Shown: positions 45,215 to 57,019, counted from the stretch's first letter. The stretch: DNA of 64,000 nucleotides from Arenicola marina (GCA_964019135.1 OZ025258.1:34603202-34667201), one strand, 5' to 3'. A program made the numbers and translations. The notes: a model not told the origin generated them from the letters alone.

Positions 45215-45490
45215 TGAGGGGCTGTACATCCCGCCCTCCCCACCCTCACCTCCCCTCTCCTCTCCAGCTCGGGCGACCCTACCACCTACCTACCTACCGA
45301 GGGTAGCAACCCCATTCACCCCAAAGGCATTGTCCTCATCTCCTCGGTAGACTCATTAAAACCGATTTGACTTCTGTCGCTTGGCTGGGAGCATAGGAGA
45401 GCCGGGTGTACGGGAGGAGGAGGGGGGGGGGGAGGAGGGGCGGGGAACTATTGGGGTTGTGCAGGGGGTGGGGGGGGGGCAGGCGTAACA
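45215..45490. repeat. C-rich then G-rich low-complexity pair
   Basis: CCCTCCCC-type sequence at 45230-45340, then GGAGG/G-runs at 45410-45480. Confidence 0.7.
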
Positions 45491-45494
45491 GCAG

Positions 45495-46435
45495 AGGTTT
45501 CGACTGATCTGAAGACACGCAAATCTGCGATGCATTATAAATGTGCCACACGCGGCCATATGGCGGAGATCCGGGTGGCTGCCACGCCTGGCGTTTCATT
45601 TTTGGCCGACTGGTTCGGTCAAATGATTGCATCATTCGTGAAATATATATAACATCGGAGCATTAGGCCGTCCGGCACGAACACAGACGTTCGAATGATC
45701 AAACACTAAGTCCTTGATTTGTTTTTTGTGTCATCTACTGTTTTTGTAACATGTTTACACACAATGTTTTTGTTTCAACCACAGCGATAACACAACGCGA
45801 GGTTGGGTATAAGAAATAGTTCACGAGAATGTTACCGGATCATCGATATATTGCATAATCGGCATTAGTAACACGTTATCGCCAGTTCACGACAGATACA
45901 ATTATCGCCGATAATTCCTTATGTATCAGCAGTCTATGTCAAATCCCCAGTGGAGACCTGGAAGAAACAATTATGGCTCTATGTTTAACCTACTTACGCT
46001 TGCGTATGCTATGGGAAGGCAAGTGCAGTTTTTTTGGAATAATTGACCTATAAATGGTTTTGGCATCCCCGCTATGTTAGTTTATTATGAGCCACTTATA
46101 CGGAGTGCAGGAATGGTTTATAGAAACAGCGGCATTCTCGCAGACTGCTTTGGTGTCCGTGTTGTGTGAAAAAACAAGGAATTATGGCTGCAATACAAAA
46201 GAAATAAAAATCCTGCACCCGAGGATATACACTGCGGGAAAGAAGACAACGCTGGGTGTTGTCCTGGGGTTAGCGCCCACCACGGTACGATGATGAGGTC
46301 AGTGACCGAGTGAGGTGGAGATTTCTGACTCTACCACAGGGGTGAGGACAGGTCTCATGTCTACATGTGATAACGCACGGGTGACAGGGTGTGTGAGGAT
46401 AGCTGACGAACTGTTTGCATTGTGGTCGCCACTTC
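45495..46435. other. No recognisable feature
   Basis: Mostly AT-rich sequence with no motif recognised. Confidence 0.5.
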
Positions 46436-46464
46436 CAATGGTAGAAGCTGGTCCTCAGTGGTCT

Positions 46465-46650
46465 ATGGTGTGGGGGGGGGGGGGGGGTCGGGCGTGGTGT
46501 GCTTGGATGGGTGGGGTGGGGTGGGAGTTGGATGGGATTGGATGGGATGGGATGGGATGGGATGGGATGGGATGGGGTGGGGTGGGGTGGGGTGGGGTGG
46601 GATGGGGTGGGTGGCGTGGGGAAGGGTTGGGTGGGGTAGTGCATGGCATG
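46465..46650. repeat. G14-type run and (GGGAT/GGGGT)n pentamer repeat
   Basis: A long G run (about 46472-46487) is followed by TGGGATGGGATGGGATGGGG repeats to about 46640. Confidence 0.9.
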
Positions 46651-46654
46651 GGGT

Positions 46655-47120
46655 TGAATCGATGTTGTGAGTACATAGTGGCGGTTCAGGCCACGTTTGT
46701 GCACACATTGTTAAAGCCAGGCCCAGGACCCCACTTCAAGTTCCCGGATGATAAAACATAAACAGCTACGTGAAGCGCAGTCGATGGCTATTAACCGCAT
46801 AAAAAAAATCATGTTTTATTTCTGTGAGGATATAGATGTTTTACTGCAGGACTTCCAGAAGGCTTTGATGAATGAAATAAATCTTCCGTAAAAATACGGT
46901 TGAATATTTCATGCATGAACATCAATGAACTTATGACGTCAGATCGGGTCATTGAAGTCTCAGAGTAAACATGCCAATCATAGGAACATTGTCCGCCACT
47001 ACAACAGGAGAGGCTGCCGATGGCATCGCTACATATGTACAACCTTAATCAAACATTTACATAATTTTACCTCAAATATAAGTCAGTTGCTCCGACATAT
47101 AAAGCGACAATGACCTCTTC
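46655..47120. other. No gene seen; weak retrotransposon-like motif near 46850
   Basis: GACTTCCAGAAGGCTTTGAT (46850-46869) could be a one-base-frameshifted DFQKAFD reverse-transcriptase motif. It is too short to annotate. Confidence 0.3.
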
Positions 47121-47123
47121 TAG

Positions 47124-47249
47124 ACTTATTTGGTCGACCCATCCCAAGCCATCTTCTGCCTGGTACTCGATATATGCTTTGTGGAGGAGACTGTGATGGT
47201 AAGTGGGGACTTCAATGCATCAGTTTGTTCTCACATTGAATCTGAGTAG
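47124..47249 (+). pseudogene. Endonuclease-like GDFN fragment (41 codons)
   Basis: A stop-to-stop frame ends EETVMVSGDFNASVCSHIE then a TAG at 47247. The run of hydrophobics before SGDFNA matches the beta-strand and catalytic Asn-containing motif of APE-type retrotransposon endonucleases. Only this motif is visible. Confidence 0.45.
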
Positions 47250-47254
47250 AGAAC

Positions 47255-47635
47255 AAACATATCATTTCAAAGGCTATGCAAACGCAGACATGGTTGTTAT
47301 CTTATGATATTTTCCGACAGCTGTCTGTGGTGTCTTTGAGTAGCCAAAGACCAGGGTTGTATTCACATGGCATCAGATACGTGGTGTTTCAAATAGTCAG
47401 GTCGTGGATCCGTAAAGAACTTCTTGTCCTATAATTGGTATTTCACGCCGCGAAAGACTTAATAAACACACCATTTGACCCTGGCATTGATACGGTTCAG
47501 CTTTAATGGAGACATTTTACCCGAGACCCTGATGAAAAAGGCAAGTAACATGAAGGCATTACGGACTCGGAGCCTGACGAACAATGCAAATCGGATGTCA
47601 CGGAATGGAACCCTTGAGGAGTGGCGCCCGCGGAG
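47255..47635. other. No recognisable feature
   Basis: Ordinary sequence. Confidence 0.5.
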
Positions 47636-47654
47636 AGAAATAACTGCAGTCCGG

Positions 47655-47930
47655 GTGGGGGGTGGGGCGTGGAGGGAGTTGGAAGAGGGGGGATGGGGGT
47701 GGGGTGGGGAGGGGTGGAAGTATGGTATGGGCGGTGTGCGTGGGTGTGAAGGGGGGAGGCATGACGGGCGCTGTGGGGAGAGGGGGAGGAATGGGCGGGG
47801 CGCGGTGGCGGGGGGGGGGGGGCGGTGATCTGCTAGGGGTCGGGCTAGGGCTAACGGGCATAGTGACAGGAAATTGAGGGGAGGGGGAATGTAGGGGGGG
47901 GGGGTGATGGGGGTGGTGTGGGGCGGCCAC
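47655..47930. repeat. G-rich low-complexity island
   Basis: GGGGTGGGGA-type sequence with several long G runs (near 47811 and 47896). Confidence 0.75.
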
Positions 47931-47939
47931 GTACCGTGA

Positions 47940-48470
47940 CCAGTCTACTTGAGAAATGCCAACGCGCAACAAAAACCCCTGAGTAAGTCACTCGAAACGT
48001 ACGAACGACTCAGTGCATTATTTTCGTGGATGGGTGCACAAATTATTGGTAAACAGAGCCCCATGAAGATATCCTCCCAGACTCGTGTTAACTCTTACAA
48101 CCGAGGTGGCGTTGCGAAACTAGGTGCGCCACCGTGCGGGCTTCGTCGGAATAAAAAGTTCCGGTATGCTTATTGCTTTAAAGCATCATTCCAGACACCA
48201 CCATCCACGCATCAAATATTTATATGGGTGACTTTTTTGTTTCGTTTATTTTTATCCGTACTGACATCGGGAGCTGTTAAATGTGTACCAAGCATAACCA
48301 CTCGCCCGATGAATGTTACCCGTGTGGTATTTTCTCCATGTAACTGTGAACAGCTGCCGAAAGTTGTCGGTTTGAACGCGGCAAACGCTTTCCACAGATT
48401 TTTTTCTTCCGTTTTGATGACAACCTTTAAATATTTGCGCCCTCGTTTTACCCCCTAACCTACTTAGATC
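47940..48470. other. Open frame of 169 codons, not supported as a gene
   Basis: The plus-strand frame 47949-48458 has no recognisable domain, promoter or splice context. Its length is within what chance allows in a window of this size. Confidence 0.3.
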
Positions 48471-48472
48471 AC

Positions 48473-48660
48473 CTCCCCCCCCCCCCTTTCCAGAACCTGC
48501 CGGTTCGCATATTTAAGTTTCGTTGTGTTAGTATCTTGGAGTATGAAAAGATCATAACCCCTTAGCGCTACGTAAGAGGCTGAAGGCTGGTTGGGGTGGG
48601 GGACGGGTGGCAGAGGTGCGGGTGTGGGGGGGGGGGGAGGGGGGGGGCGGCTGGGGGTAA
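48473..48660. repeat. C-run then G-runs
   Basis: A C-run at about 48475-48487, and G-rich sequence with long runs at 48590-48655. Confidence 0.75.
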
Positions 48661-48736
48661 CAGTCACTCCTTCACTGTAATTGACTTTACGAGCAGTGAA
48701 ATCAACGGTCCTACTCCCAATTTACATATTAAATAA

Positions 48737-48815
48737 AGCGAGAGTGTGTGAGAGTGTGCGAGAGAGTGCGAGAGAGTGCGAGAGAGAGAGAGAGAGAGTG
48801 CGAGAGAGAGAGACA
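48737..48815. repeat. (GAGAGAGTGC)n / (GA)n repeat
   Basis: GAGAGTGTGC and GAGAGAGTGC units lead into pure (GA)n. Confidence 0.9.
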
Positions 48816-48819
48816 TGGA

Positions 48820-49600
48820 GAGCAACGAATGGAATGAAATGTGGAGTGCGCGCGCCACTCTGACGTCAGCGGTGATTGACGTCATAGGAGTGCCCGGATA
48901 TCACGAAGTGTTTATTTCAATCGCCAGTCTGAAGTAGGTAGCATATGTTATTGGCCTTTAACAATATATGTTATGGCTCGATGCCAGGGAGGAAACAAGA
49001 GGGGGATATGGGGTGGGGGGGGGGGGGGGGTGGGCTCGTTTCGCGGAAGAACAAAAAAAAAAGATTTCTGGGAGACAATTTGCCCGCGACGCAAACAGCG
49101 TGACCGAGACGTATCTATTGGTAACGGACGACCGTAAGGGGCGGGAGTGGGACAAGATACTCCTGTCTCATCCGCCTCGCCCCTTTTATAGAACATATTA
49201 CATAGAAGATAACAGCGTAATAAAACAATTCAAACAAAACATGCCAGCATAGCGAAAAAGGTCGTTTTAACTGGGTAAATTACGCTGTTGAAAAATAAAG
49301 GCATTCTACTTGTGGCATCTATGTGGCCTGTCACTTTAGGATAATGGCTTACATTCGCTACATATCGGACTGCTGTTACAAACACTTTATGCATATACGC
49401 ACTTGACCAAATCATATGCGGAACAGATTGCATATAAGCGTTTATGTTGGTCTGTGAATATTACTTTTCCACTAGTTTTTCTCGCAAATCATGGCTGGCT
49501 TCCGTATTGCCTGACGACGGTTACACGTGGAACAGCACTCAAGGGTATTATGTCAACACCAAGGTGGTCATATACCGTGATGAGCTAATCAACCTGTAGC
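48820..49600. other. No gene seen; G run near 49013-49031
   Basis: Otherwise ordinary sequence. Confidence 0.5.
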
Positions 49601-49604
49601 CCCC

Positions 49605-50300
49605 GTCAACCACCACCCCCCTCCACACATACACAGACACAGAGACACGCCCACGCCAGGCACCAGGGTCACACATTGAATGACCCCAGCCCCTTCATGC
49701 AGTGAGTCGCCCCCAGAGCATACCTGCCCCACCCCGCGCCCCACCCTCCACCCCGCCCCGACCCGGCCGCCTTCCGCAATGCGGATTCGGGGTGGGTGAC
49801 AAGCCATCACCCTGCGCTGACCCCATGAAGGGTAGGGTCACAGAGGGCGCGTGGCGGGGGGGGGGGGGGTGAGAGGGGAAGGCGGCATGACATTGGCCAG
49901 CGAGGAGTGATCTGTCGCCCTCACGCTCCAGTGACGTCACAGGCACGCACTGACTCCAAACGTCAGATCCCCCACCCCCAACCAACACCCAAGGTTAGTT
50001 CCCCTAGAGGTAGAGTAGGAATGTTGAGATGGGGTTTGTTGTGTGTGTTGGGTGGGAGTGGAGACGAGGGGCGCAGGAAGGGGGCAGGGGGATGGCGTAG
50101 GGGTCTATGAGCGGGTATTGGGGGCCAGGGGGAGGGGGCAGGGAGAGGGGGCATGGGGGCAGGGAGAGGAAGCATGGGGGCAGGGAGAGGGGGCATGGTG
50201 GCAGGGGGGTCTCTGAGCAGGTATTGGAGGCAAGACAGGGGGATGGGGGCACGGGGCAGGGGGAGGGGGCAGGAAGGGGGCAGGTGGGGGGTCTATGAGC
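49605..50300. repeat. C-rich then G-rich low-complexity region with GGGGGCAGGGAGAGG repeats
   Basis: C-rich at 49605-49760, a G run near 49857-49869, and G-rich sequence from 50030. A roughly 21-27-bp unit GGGGGCAGGGAGAGGRRGCATG repeats at 50120-50210. Confidence 0.75.
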
Positions 50301-50304
50301 AGGT

Positions 50305-50785
50305 ATCGTACCGGTACCTCGCCAGCTCTCGTCAATTGTCGCGGCGGCCTCAGCGCCACACACCCGACACGATTATCCGCCTTATAAAGAGATTGGCCTG
50401 CACAGTCAAAACGTACCTAGTGAACAGGTCAAGTCCTCTCGCCCCACGGAGCGTGTCTCATGATAACACATAAACTGTGCACACATCGCCCTGTTTAATG
50501 TGGCACTCACTCATAAGATGCATACACGATCAATAAACTTCACATGATATATGTAACCATCGGAAACTCGGGTTGTAGAATAAGAACTAACAGGTAGATT
50601 GTGTTGGAAGTCTATTGCTAATATCCAGCTTAAGTCAATTTCCTATTTCCGCAACATATGACCTTATACGACCAAGCTACATTCAGCATCGGTGCGTTAA
50701 AGGTCACCGGCAACGGTGTCGTTGTCTCTCTTATGGTTAGAGTCAAGGTCATTCGTGCATATTGACATTGGCACAGTTGTCTTTC
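50305..50785. other. No recognisable feature
   Basis: Ordinary sequence. Confidence 0.5.
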
Positions 50786-50791
50786 CTTTCG

Positions 50792-51010
50792 CTACCCACG
50801 TCTTACGGGCCTGTTACATACAACACTGCAATATTGTAATATTGCAATAAGCATTTTTGCCTCGTATCCACTGATACCATTCACTTTGTCCATCATAATA
50901 ACTAAAATGTTTTTTTTTTCTACATTGTTTACTAGTTCTGATGTGTCAGTTCCGCCCAACAAAAAATGTATTACACTTTGGAAACCATTTGTTGACGCAT
51001 TTTCAGTCAC
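50792..51010 (-). pseudogene. Possible diverged reverse-transcriptase segment
   Basis: A 72-codon frame reads NASTNGFQSVIHFLL, then NILVIMMDKVNGISGYEAKM and LIAILQ. The spacing resembles the STxxAL...ILVxLLDLSAAFDTIDHxILL region of CR1/L2-type reverse transcriptases, but the AFD residues are replaced. The resemblance is weak. Confidence 0.25.
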
Positions 51011-51141
51011 TACTAATGGTGATCTGAAGGATCAGTCTGAATTCCAGGAAACGCACTTTACACAAAGTCGGTGACGATTTGTTGGGTGTTACGGAGTGTA
51101 AGAAAACAACTCTTACAATAAAACAAGAGATAAGCAATAAA
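50934..51141 (+). pseudogene. Open frame with QETH motif and poly(A) signals
   Basis: After an acceptor-like TTTACTAG (ending 50933) the frame runs to a TGA near 51074, ending SEFQETHFTQSR. Q-E-T-H is a catalytic motif of APE-type endonucleases. AATAAA hexamers follow near 51117 and 51131. It could be a terminal exon or a retrotransposon scrap. It overlaps the frame on the opposite strand, so at most one is real. Confidence 0.25.
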
Positions 51142-51328
51142 TAAAAATGCAAACTTGTCAAAAAGGACCCTCCAAGGACGTGACATGGCGCCAGGCATCA
51201 TTCTGGCCCCGTGACCATGGGCATGAAGCAGAGGTCAAAACAAGTTTAACTGTCAGGTCAATGCCAATAAACCCGCCTATCGTCTAACAACGACCCGAGA
51301 CTAACGCTTACCTGGGTGATTCCTTGGC

Positions 51329-51565
51329 TTATATCACTTGGATTGTGAAATAATGATACTGAGAAAGAACGCTGTACCTGTGTATGAAATGTGCATTGAA
51401 ATCCCCTCCGATATGCACGGAGATGAAGTCGTTATTGGCTCTGACATGGCTTGCTCGATTTGTGCTGTTGGATTGCGCAGCTAGGATTTCAGAAGGGTCT
51501 TTGACATGGTCTGTGGTGGATGCCAAGCGGTTATTGAAATCCCCACTTATGATTTGATTATGCAC
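51329..51565 (-). pseudogene. Endonuclease-like fragment with two in-frame GDFN motifs
   Basis: A 78-codon frame contains IISGDFNNRLASTTD near its start and VHIGGDFNAHFIH 46 residues later. Each matches the conserved GDFN segment of APE-type retrotransposon endonucleases, whose domain normally carries it once. Nothing else of the domain is visible. The in-frame duplication at 138 bp is unusual. Confidence 0.5.
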
Positions 51566-51569
51566 TGTA

Positions 51570-52375
51570 GCTCGGTTTCTATGTGGATCCCGTACCGTGT
51601 GCCACTAAGATGCAGTAGCAGAATACAATGTGGTGGGGGGTACATAGTGCGTAAGTGGATATAAAACCGATGCAATTCAACTCAGGTTCGGGTAGTGTGA
51701 CCCTGGGGATGCCTTGGAGAGGGCACACGTCGCCACGGCCTGGCTGCCTCTCCCTCCTCCCCCCATAAACCCATTTTCGTATCACATTCCCCAGTGACAC
51801 GTTCTGACGTCAGAGCTCCGCGAGACGGCTTCGAAACACATATCTGGCTAACTATTTCACCCCCACTTGGGGTAGATTTCTTATTTACTTTTCAAGGCCT
51901 TCTATATGCAGACTTGACCTTCTAAAAATATATGGAAGCGAAGTAGTGTTGAAGTGAACTGCAGTACAAGGGATAGGTTTACAAACGAGACAGCCAGCAT
52001 AAGTGCCGACAAAGAACAGATCAAAATGCCCCAGCCCCCCGTCCATCCCTCTCTCCTGCGACATCGAATAGCGAGTTTAACGAGCCTTGACCGGGTTGCC
52101 AAGGCGACAACCACATTGACGCACTTCCGCTCAAATGGAATATGGCAACCCTCCTCCTTACTTTGGGTTCAACCAGACGCGCTAAACAGCCAAGATTAGG
52201 TTACGATCTCCCTTTAAGCATGAAAAGTAACTTTTATAATACTGTTCAACACGAGTTATTTAAGAGCACGTGTTCCTTGCCACTGTCTCGCCCGCTGTGC
52301 CGAGAGTATAGCGTAGAATCTCAACGTCGGAAAATATACACCGTTAGACTGTTCAAGTAGAGGTCTGTGACACCA
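51570..52375. other. No recognisable feature
   Basis: Ordinary sequence. Confidence 0.5.
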
Positions 52376-52379
52376 CAGG

Positions 52380-52795
52380 AGAGCCCCAGCCCCGCCTGGT
52401 CCCGCCTGGTCTGTCCCCGAACGTCGTCATCTAGCCCAGCCCCTCCCTCCCCCCAGCATATCAACCCCCTCCTGCCCCCCAACAACTCACCCCCATTCCC
52501 CCTCCCCCCAACCCGGCCAACCTACCCGCACGACTGGCGCTCCCATACCGGACTGCATGGCCCCAGTCCCTAGAGACTCGCCACAGGGCCAGGCACCGCC
52601 ACTCTCCGCCCATCCCTGCCACACTGCGCCCACCCCCCACCCCACACCCCTCCACCGCGCCCCGCCGCGCCCTGTCCCAGCCCCACACCCCTCCACCGCG
52701 CCCCGCCGCGCCCTGTCCCCTCACAGCCCCTGCCCCTGCTCCACGCCCCCTGAGCTCACCCATCCCCGCCCCGGTCTCTGCCCCCGATAGCCGGC
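52380..52795. repeat. C-rich low-complexity island with a 41-bp tandem duplication
   Basis: CCCCAGCC/CCCCGCC-type sequence. ACCCCTCCACCGCGCCCCGC and the following bases occur twice, about 41 bp apart (52645-52725). Confidence 0.75.
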
Positions 52796-52799
52796 TTCC

Positions 52800-53685
52800 A
52801 CACCCACCCGCGGCCCGCGCCGTCACGCCCAGCTTACTGGAGTAGAACAGTATCACGTGACCTGTATAACAGGTCCTTTTTAGAACAGACTGTCTCGTCC
52901 ATCTAACTTTCAGTCGCTCTCCTTTTTTTGTTCTTGGACAGGTTAGCAATAAAAATTCTTTCATCTCAAAAGCGTTTCGCTGGTCTATATTTAAATTATG
53001 CCAACGTCATAAGCGGTCCTAAGGCGCCACGGCAGTTGTCACTGTACGGTCGGGGCAGATGTCTATCAGCAGGCGGGCAGGGTAGTCGGTCCACGTTACG
53101 TACGGCAATAGTTAAGGTAGAGCTAGAGGAGTTAACAGCGTTCATTCAGCTTGTGTGTGAAGCCCTTCGACTCGGTGCGGCGCGCCGTGGCAGCTCCTCT
53201 CAACGTCTCGACCCACCGATTGTTCCGTACGCTGGTTCGGTGCCCAAGCCTACCTCGCCCAAGCCCAACCCAACCCAGCCTTGCCCTGCCCACCCCAGCC
53301 CAGCGCAGCCCAACGTGGCGTCTTCGGGCTGCGGGGTGATCTTCTAGCGATCAGCGGCACCGCTGGGTGTGTAGCGGCGGCGCTGTAGTGTGGTGCGGTG
53401 CGCTGTGGCGTGGCGCTGTGCGTTGTCCAACCCGAGGGGCGGAAGCACGGATAGCGAGGGAGGTGGACACCTGGTCAGACACGGTCAGGCGGGCAAGGCG
53501 GCGAGCAGGCAGCGGTGAACTGAGGGTCTGCAGACACGCGCTCACAGTGCTCTCCAGCTCGGACTGGCTCCGGTAGATAGGCGGGATAACTGTGCCCTTG
53601 TCATCCGATCCGATCAACTCCAGCCCAAGACACTCTGTTTGTGTGGGGTGTGCGGACTAAACGGAAGTGTCTTAAACAAAATCAA
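52800..53685. other. No gene seen; weak KPFDSVRR reading at 53160
   Basis: A frame at 53151-53250 reads VKPFDSVRRA, slightly like a reverse-transcriptase KAFDSV motif. A roughly 139-codon frame from 52928 lacks an ATG start. Neither is annotated as a gene. Confidence 0.3.
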
Positions 53686-53690
53686 GGTAA

Positions 53691-53768
53691 GCACCTTTTA
53701 CCACCTAAGTCAATGCTATCAAACGCCTTCTCTAATTCTATGCACGATATTTTCCTTGTTTTTTGTTA
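53691..53768 (-). pseudogene. Reverse-transcriptase KAFDSID fragment
   Basis: The minus strand reads ISCIELEKAFDSIDLGGKRC before a TGA. This fits the D-L-x-K-A-F-D-S-I-D block of non-LTR reverse transcriptases well. No flanking RT motif is seen. Confidence 0.45.
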
Positions 53769-54039
53769 TATTGTACAGCCTGGAGTTTTAAGGTGGCTAT
53801 GGTATCGCGCAAGGTTAGTGCAAGATCTGATCATCACTGATATTAATATTACATTCCGCTTCGGAACAAGATACTGTGTAGGGTTGTCTGTTAAATATTA
53901 TAATTGTCATTATAATTTTCTAGAACTTGGTACTGTGCTCTCTGATATAATTGACCGAACCAGCAGAATGATCGGTACATGCAATGAATGCTAAAAGTGG
54001 TCAAAGTGTCCTGAATATACAACCATGCATTATAATGAA

Positions 54040-54060
54040 TACCAATACTGAAGTCACCAC
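54040..54060 (-). pseudogene. Weak GDFx motif
   Basis: The minus strand reads LPSRGDFSIGI at this point. It lies 296 bp downstream, in that direction, of the clearer motif at 54354. Confidence 0.15.
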
Positions 54061-54329
54061 GCGAAGGCAAAACAAGTAGATATACCTGAAAACGACCCAA
54101 AAGAGCACTTTCTAAGTATTCTAGTATAAATTATGTTTGCTAAGTGCAAACGTCACCAAAAATATTAAAAAGGACAATTCTGGAATCAGTCAAAGATTCA
54201 TCCATGTGAAGATTCACATTCCGGTTGACGTGACATGGGTATCAGCGCGTGTTCATGCATGTCGTGGTGAACTGTGGCACGGACCTGGCGACATTTAAGT
54301 CCCAAGCCATTAGTGTCATCACTTTGCAT

Positions 54330-54627
54330 ATAGATAAATGTCATCAAAGTCACCACTGATTAGGATACAGGTGCCGTTTAATGCATTCCCAAGTTTGATT
54401 AGAGAAACGATTAATGACATTTCAATATATTACCAGTTCAGCAGTTGCATTTTACCCATATAGCTGAAAAATCTGTCACGCATTTCGTCATTGATGTCTC
54501 CACCGATTACTAGCCTTCGCGGTGTTGATTTGACGTGATACTCTAGTGACTGTGCCCATGCACACACCAACCACAGGATGTTTGGTATATATATATATTG
54601 CTTCATTGAGTCTCTGTGTGGATGCAC
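54330..54627 (-). pseudogene. Endonuclease-like fragment with two GD(I/F)(N/D)D motifs 147 bp apart
   Basis: The minus strand reads RRLVIGGDINDEMRD with its Gly codon at 54501. After an in-frame stop near 54432 it reads TCILISGDFDDIYLYAK with the Gly codon at 54354. The two are in the same frame exactly 49 codons apart. Each resembles the APE-endonuclease GDFN segment. No other domain motif is seen. Confidence 0.4.
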
Positions 54628-54629
54628 CT

Positions 54630-54905
54630 CAGGCTATTCGTGAATACACATCACTGACGCAGCACTTTTACGCACTTTGATGGCGTATATATAGACTGTA
54701 GATCATATCTCTTTTGGCGAGCTCAACGTCTTAAGCACGTGTTTACCTAAGTATTGATGCGAAACGTGTACACCAAACCATGAAGGCGGAACTCACGTCT
54801 CTTTTGTGCGGCATGTTTTTCTTCTTCACGCGACCGTGGTCTCTTGGCTTCCGCAAAGGGTGTGGTGGATGGGCACCGTGACACCACATCAGAGTGCGTG
54901 GGTCG
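54630..54905. other. No recognisable feature
   Basis: Ordinary sequence before the GA repeat. Confidence 0.5.
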
Positions 54906-54907
54906 GT

Positions 54908-54908
54908 T

Positions 54909-54947
<39 letters not shown>

Positions 54948-55060
54948 GAGAGAGGGCGAGAGCGAGACAGATATATATACATATGTATGTATATAGAGAG
55001 AGGTGGAAAAGAGAGAGAGAGCCAGAGGAGGGAGGGGCGGGTGTGGGTTGGGTGGGGGTG
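54908..55060. repeat. (GA)n and purine-rich repeat
   Basis: Pure (GA)n at 54908-54945, interrupted GA-rich sequence, then G-rich sequence to about 55060. ATATATACATATGTATGTAT lies between (54970-54995). Confidence 0.92.
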
Positions 55061-55064
55061 TAAG

Positions 55065-55250
55065 AAATGGGGCAGCATACTTCCACATGGACGCCCCAAG
55101 CTGTCGCGTGCGTGATACCCCGAACTATACACCGACATGCTCTTGTCGACAACATGCTCCACGTGCTACCACTTACAACGATGGTAGAATATCACAGGAC
55201 GAGACCGCTGAGTGAAACCATTGGTATTCACACTTTAAACTCATATTCGT
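55065..55250. other. No recognisable feature
   Basis: Short unremarkable stretch. Confidence 0.4.
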
Positions 55251-55269
55251 ATTGATATTCATAAGTATG

Positions 55270-55390
55270 CGCATCCATATTCATCGATGATCAAAGTATT
55301 CACATCTGAATTTATCGATGGTCAAATTATTCACATCTGAATTCAATAAAAATCAAAAATAAAATAAAATAAAAATAAAATAAAAAGTAT
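55270..55390. repeat. ~33-bp duplication ending in (AAAAT)n
   Basis: TATTCACATCTGAATTTATC and GATGGTCAAA-type units repeat. They are followed by ATAAAATAAAATAAAAATAA. Confidence 0.75.
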
Positions 55391-55394
55391 TCGC

Positions 55395-55845
55395 ATCTGT
55401 GTTCGAAGAGCGTGTTCGTGCATTCAACCAGTCCCATTATGTTGACCATACGAGGCCGTACAAAGAACAATCCGCGAAACGACATTGGCTAAATCCGGAT
55501 ACATCGTATCACTATAATCGGTATCATTATAATCTGTGACTGCCGTCGCTACATACCCACAACACTCCTGGGGACTGGGGTCTCAGTACTAATAATAAAT
55601 AGGACGTCTGTGTTCACGCTGATTGACACATTCCAGAGCAGTAGTAATTTAGACAGGTTTAGCTGAGTGCAATCACGATAGGGAATGCGCGTCCGTCCCC
55701 TAAGGGCCGAATCTAGACCGGTGCGGTATAGCCGTTGTTTTTGTTTCTTTTTTTCACTGCCGTTGGGTAAGGTTTGGAGCTCTTGGCACATTGGAATGGC
55801 TCTTTAACTTGGTTATTTTAGTTATAGTGGTTCTCCAATGTAGAA
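55395..55845. other. No recognisable feature
   Basis: Ordinary sequence. Confidence 0.5.
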
Positions 55846-55849
55846 CATT

Positions 55850-55980
55850 TGCTCAAGCATAGAACGTTCGCTTAAGCGTAGAACGTTCACTCAAGCGTAG
55901 AACGTTCGCTCAAGCGTAGAACGTTCGTTCTAGTGTAGAACGTTTGCTCAAGCGTAGAACGTTTGCCCAAGCTTGGAACA
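55850..55980. repeat. 19-bp minisatellite, about 7 units
   Basis: The unit is GCTCAAGCGTAGAACGTTC. Each unit carries a GAACGTT(C/T) near-palindrome. Confidence 0.92.
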
Positions 55981-56022
55981 GACCGTAGCAAATTTGCTAC
56001 AAATATCATTTTTGCTCAGTGG

Positions 56023-56163
56023 TTGCTACACTTTGGTTGCTACACTTAGAGTGGATGTTACTCTTAGAGTGGTTACTACACTTAGAGTAGTTGTTACACT
56101 TAGAGTGGTTGCTACACTTAGAGTGGTTGCTACACTTAGAGTGGTTGCTACACTGAGTGGTTT
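56023..56163. repeat. 18-bp minisatellite, about 8 units
   Basis: The unit is GTTGCTACACTTAGAGTG with substitutions. It lies 40 bp from the 19-bp array but is unrelated in sequence. Confidence 0.92.
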
Positions 56164-56164
56164 C

Positions 56165-56415
56165 CCATTTCGGAATGGTTGTTCAACGTGTTCAGGCTGA
56201 CTACGCTTAGAGTGAACAGCTGGTTCAGCTTAACATGGGTTGCTAATCTCAGTAGTGCTACTCGGGTACCGGTTTTTACTTGGTATCTACTGTTTGCCCC
56301 TCTCGGAGTGCCCGTATAACTGGCGCCGGAGCTGAGGACCAAGTTGCTGAATCCGTTTATGTGGCGGGGTTCCAACCTCCATTATCGTCAGCTCTCATCA
56401 GCGTAAACGTCAGTC
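56165..56415. other. No recognisable feature
   Basis: Short spacer. Confidence 0.4.
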
Positions 56416-56419
56416 GATC

Positions 56420-56800
56420 GGTTCACCCCACCCTTCTCCACCCCCTCGCCACCTCAACACCTATACCAAGTAAGGGTACATTCCCCATCCTTACCCCCCA
56501 CCACACCACCTGCCCAGTGGCACCCTTTACACCACCAAACAGAACCCCCCTTCTCCTCCTCTCCTACCGCCCCCTTGCTCCCCAACCCCTTCCAATTGCA
56601 CCCATACCCCATACCCCCCCGCCTGCCCATCCCCCAGTTCCCTGCTCGGCCTCCCCACCCCTCTCCTGCCGCTCCACCACTCTCGGCTCCCCCCGGCCCA
56701 TCCCCTACCCATCCCCAAATCCCCAGGTCCACCTCCATCCCCGTTTCCCTCCTCCCCCTCCCCCTGCCGTCTCCTCTCCTCCCGTTCCCGTGTATGGCAA
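56420..56800. repeat. C-rich low-complexity island
   Basis: CCCCAC/CCCCTCC-type sequence on the plus strand. Proline-rich frames are artefacts. Confidence 0.7.
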
Positions 56801-57019
56801 TGCCTACCTCGGGTATCTCACGAGCCCGGCCCATCATGTCCGCCGCCCGGTCTGGGGGTGTCCTTGCAGGTGAGAGAGCCAACCGTGTCGGTTTCACCGT
56901 AATCAAATTTAAGAACCCCCTTCGTGCCCCCTCACCCTCACCCCATAGATATTATGAGTAGATTGTGACTGCCCCTAAGCGCCTGGCCTCCACCCCCGCG
57001 GGCTGCGTTACAAGAGCAC

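Noticed and set aside
46930..46990. Minus-strand DFND reading similar to GDFN
   Set aside because: The Gly is missing and the frame is closed by stops on both sides.
47949..48458. 169-codon plus-strand frame
   Set aside because: No recognisable domain or gene context, and the length is plausible by chance in 64 kb.
52928..53347. 139-codon plus-strand frame
   Set aside because: It begins at TTG rather than ATG, ends in low-complexity sequence and has no recognisable domain.
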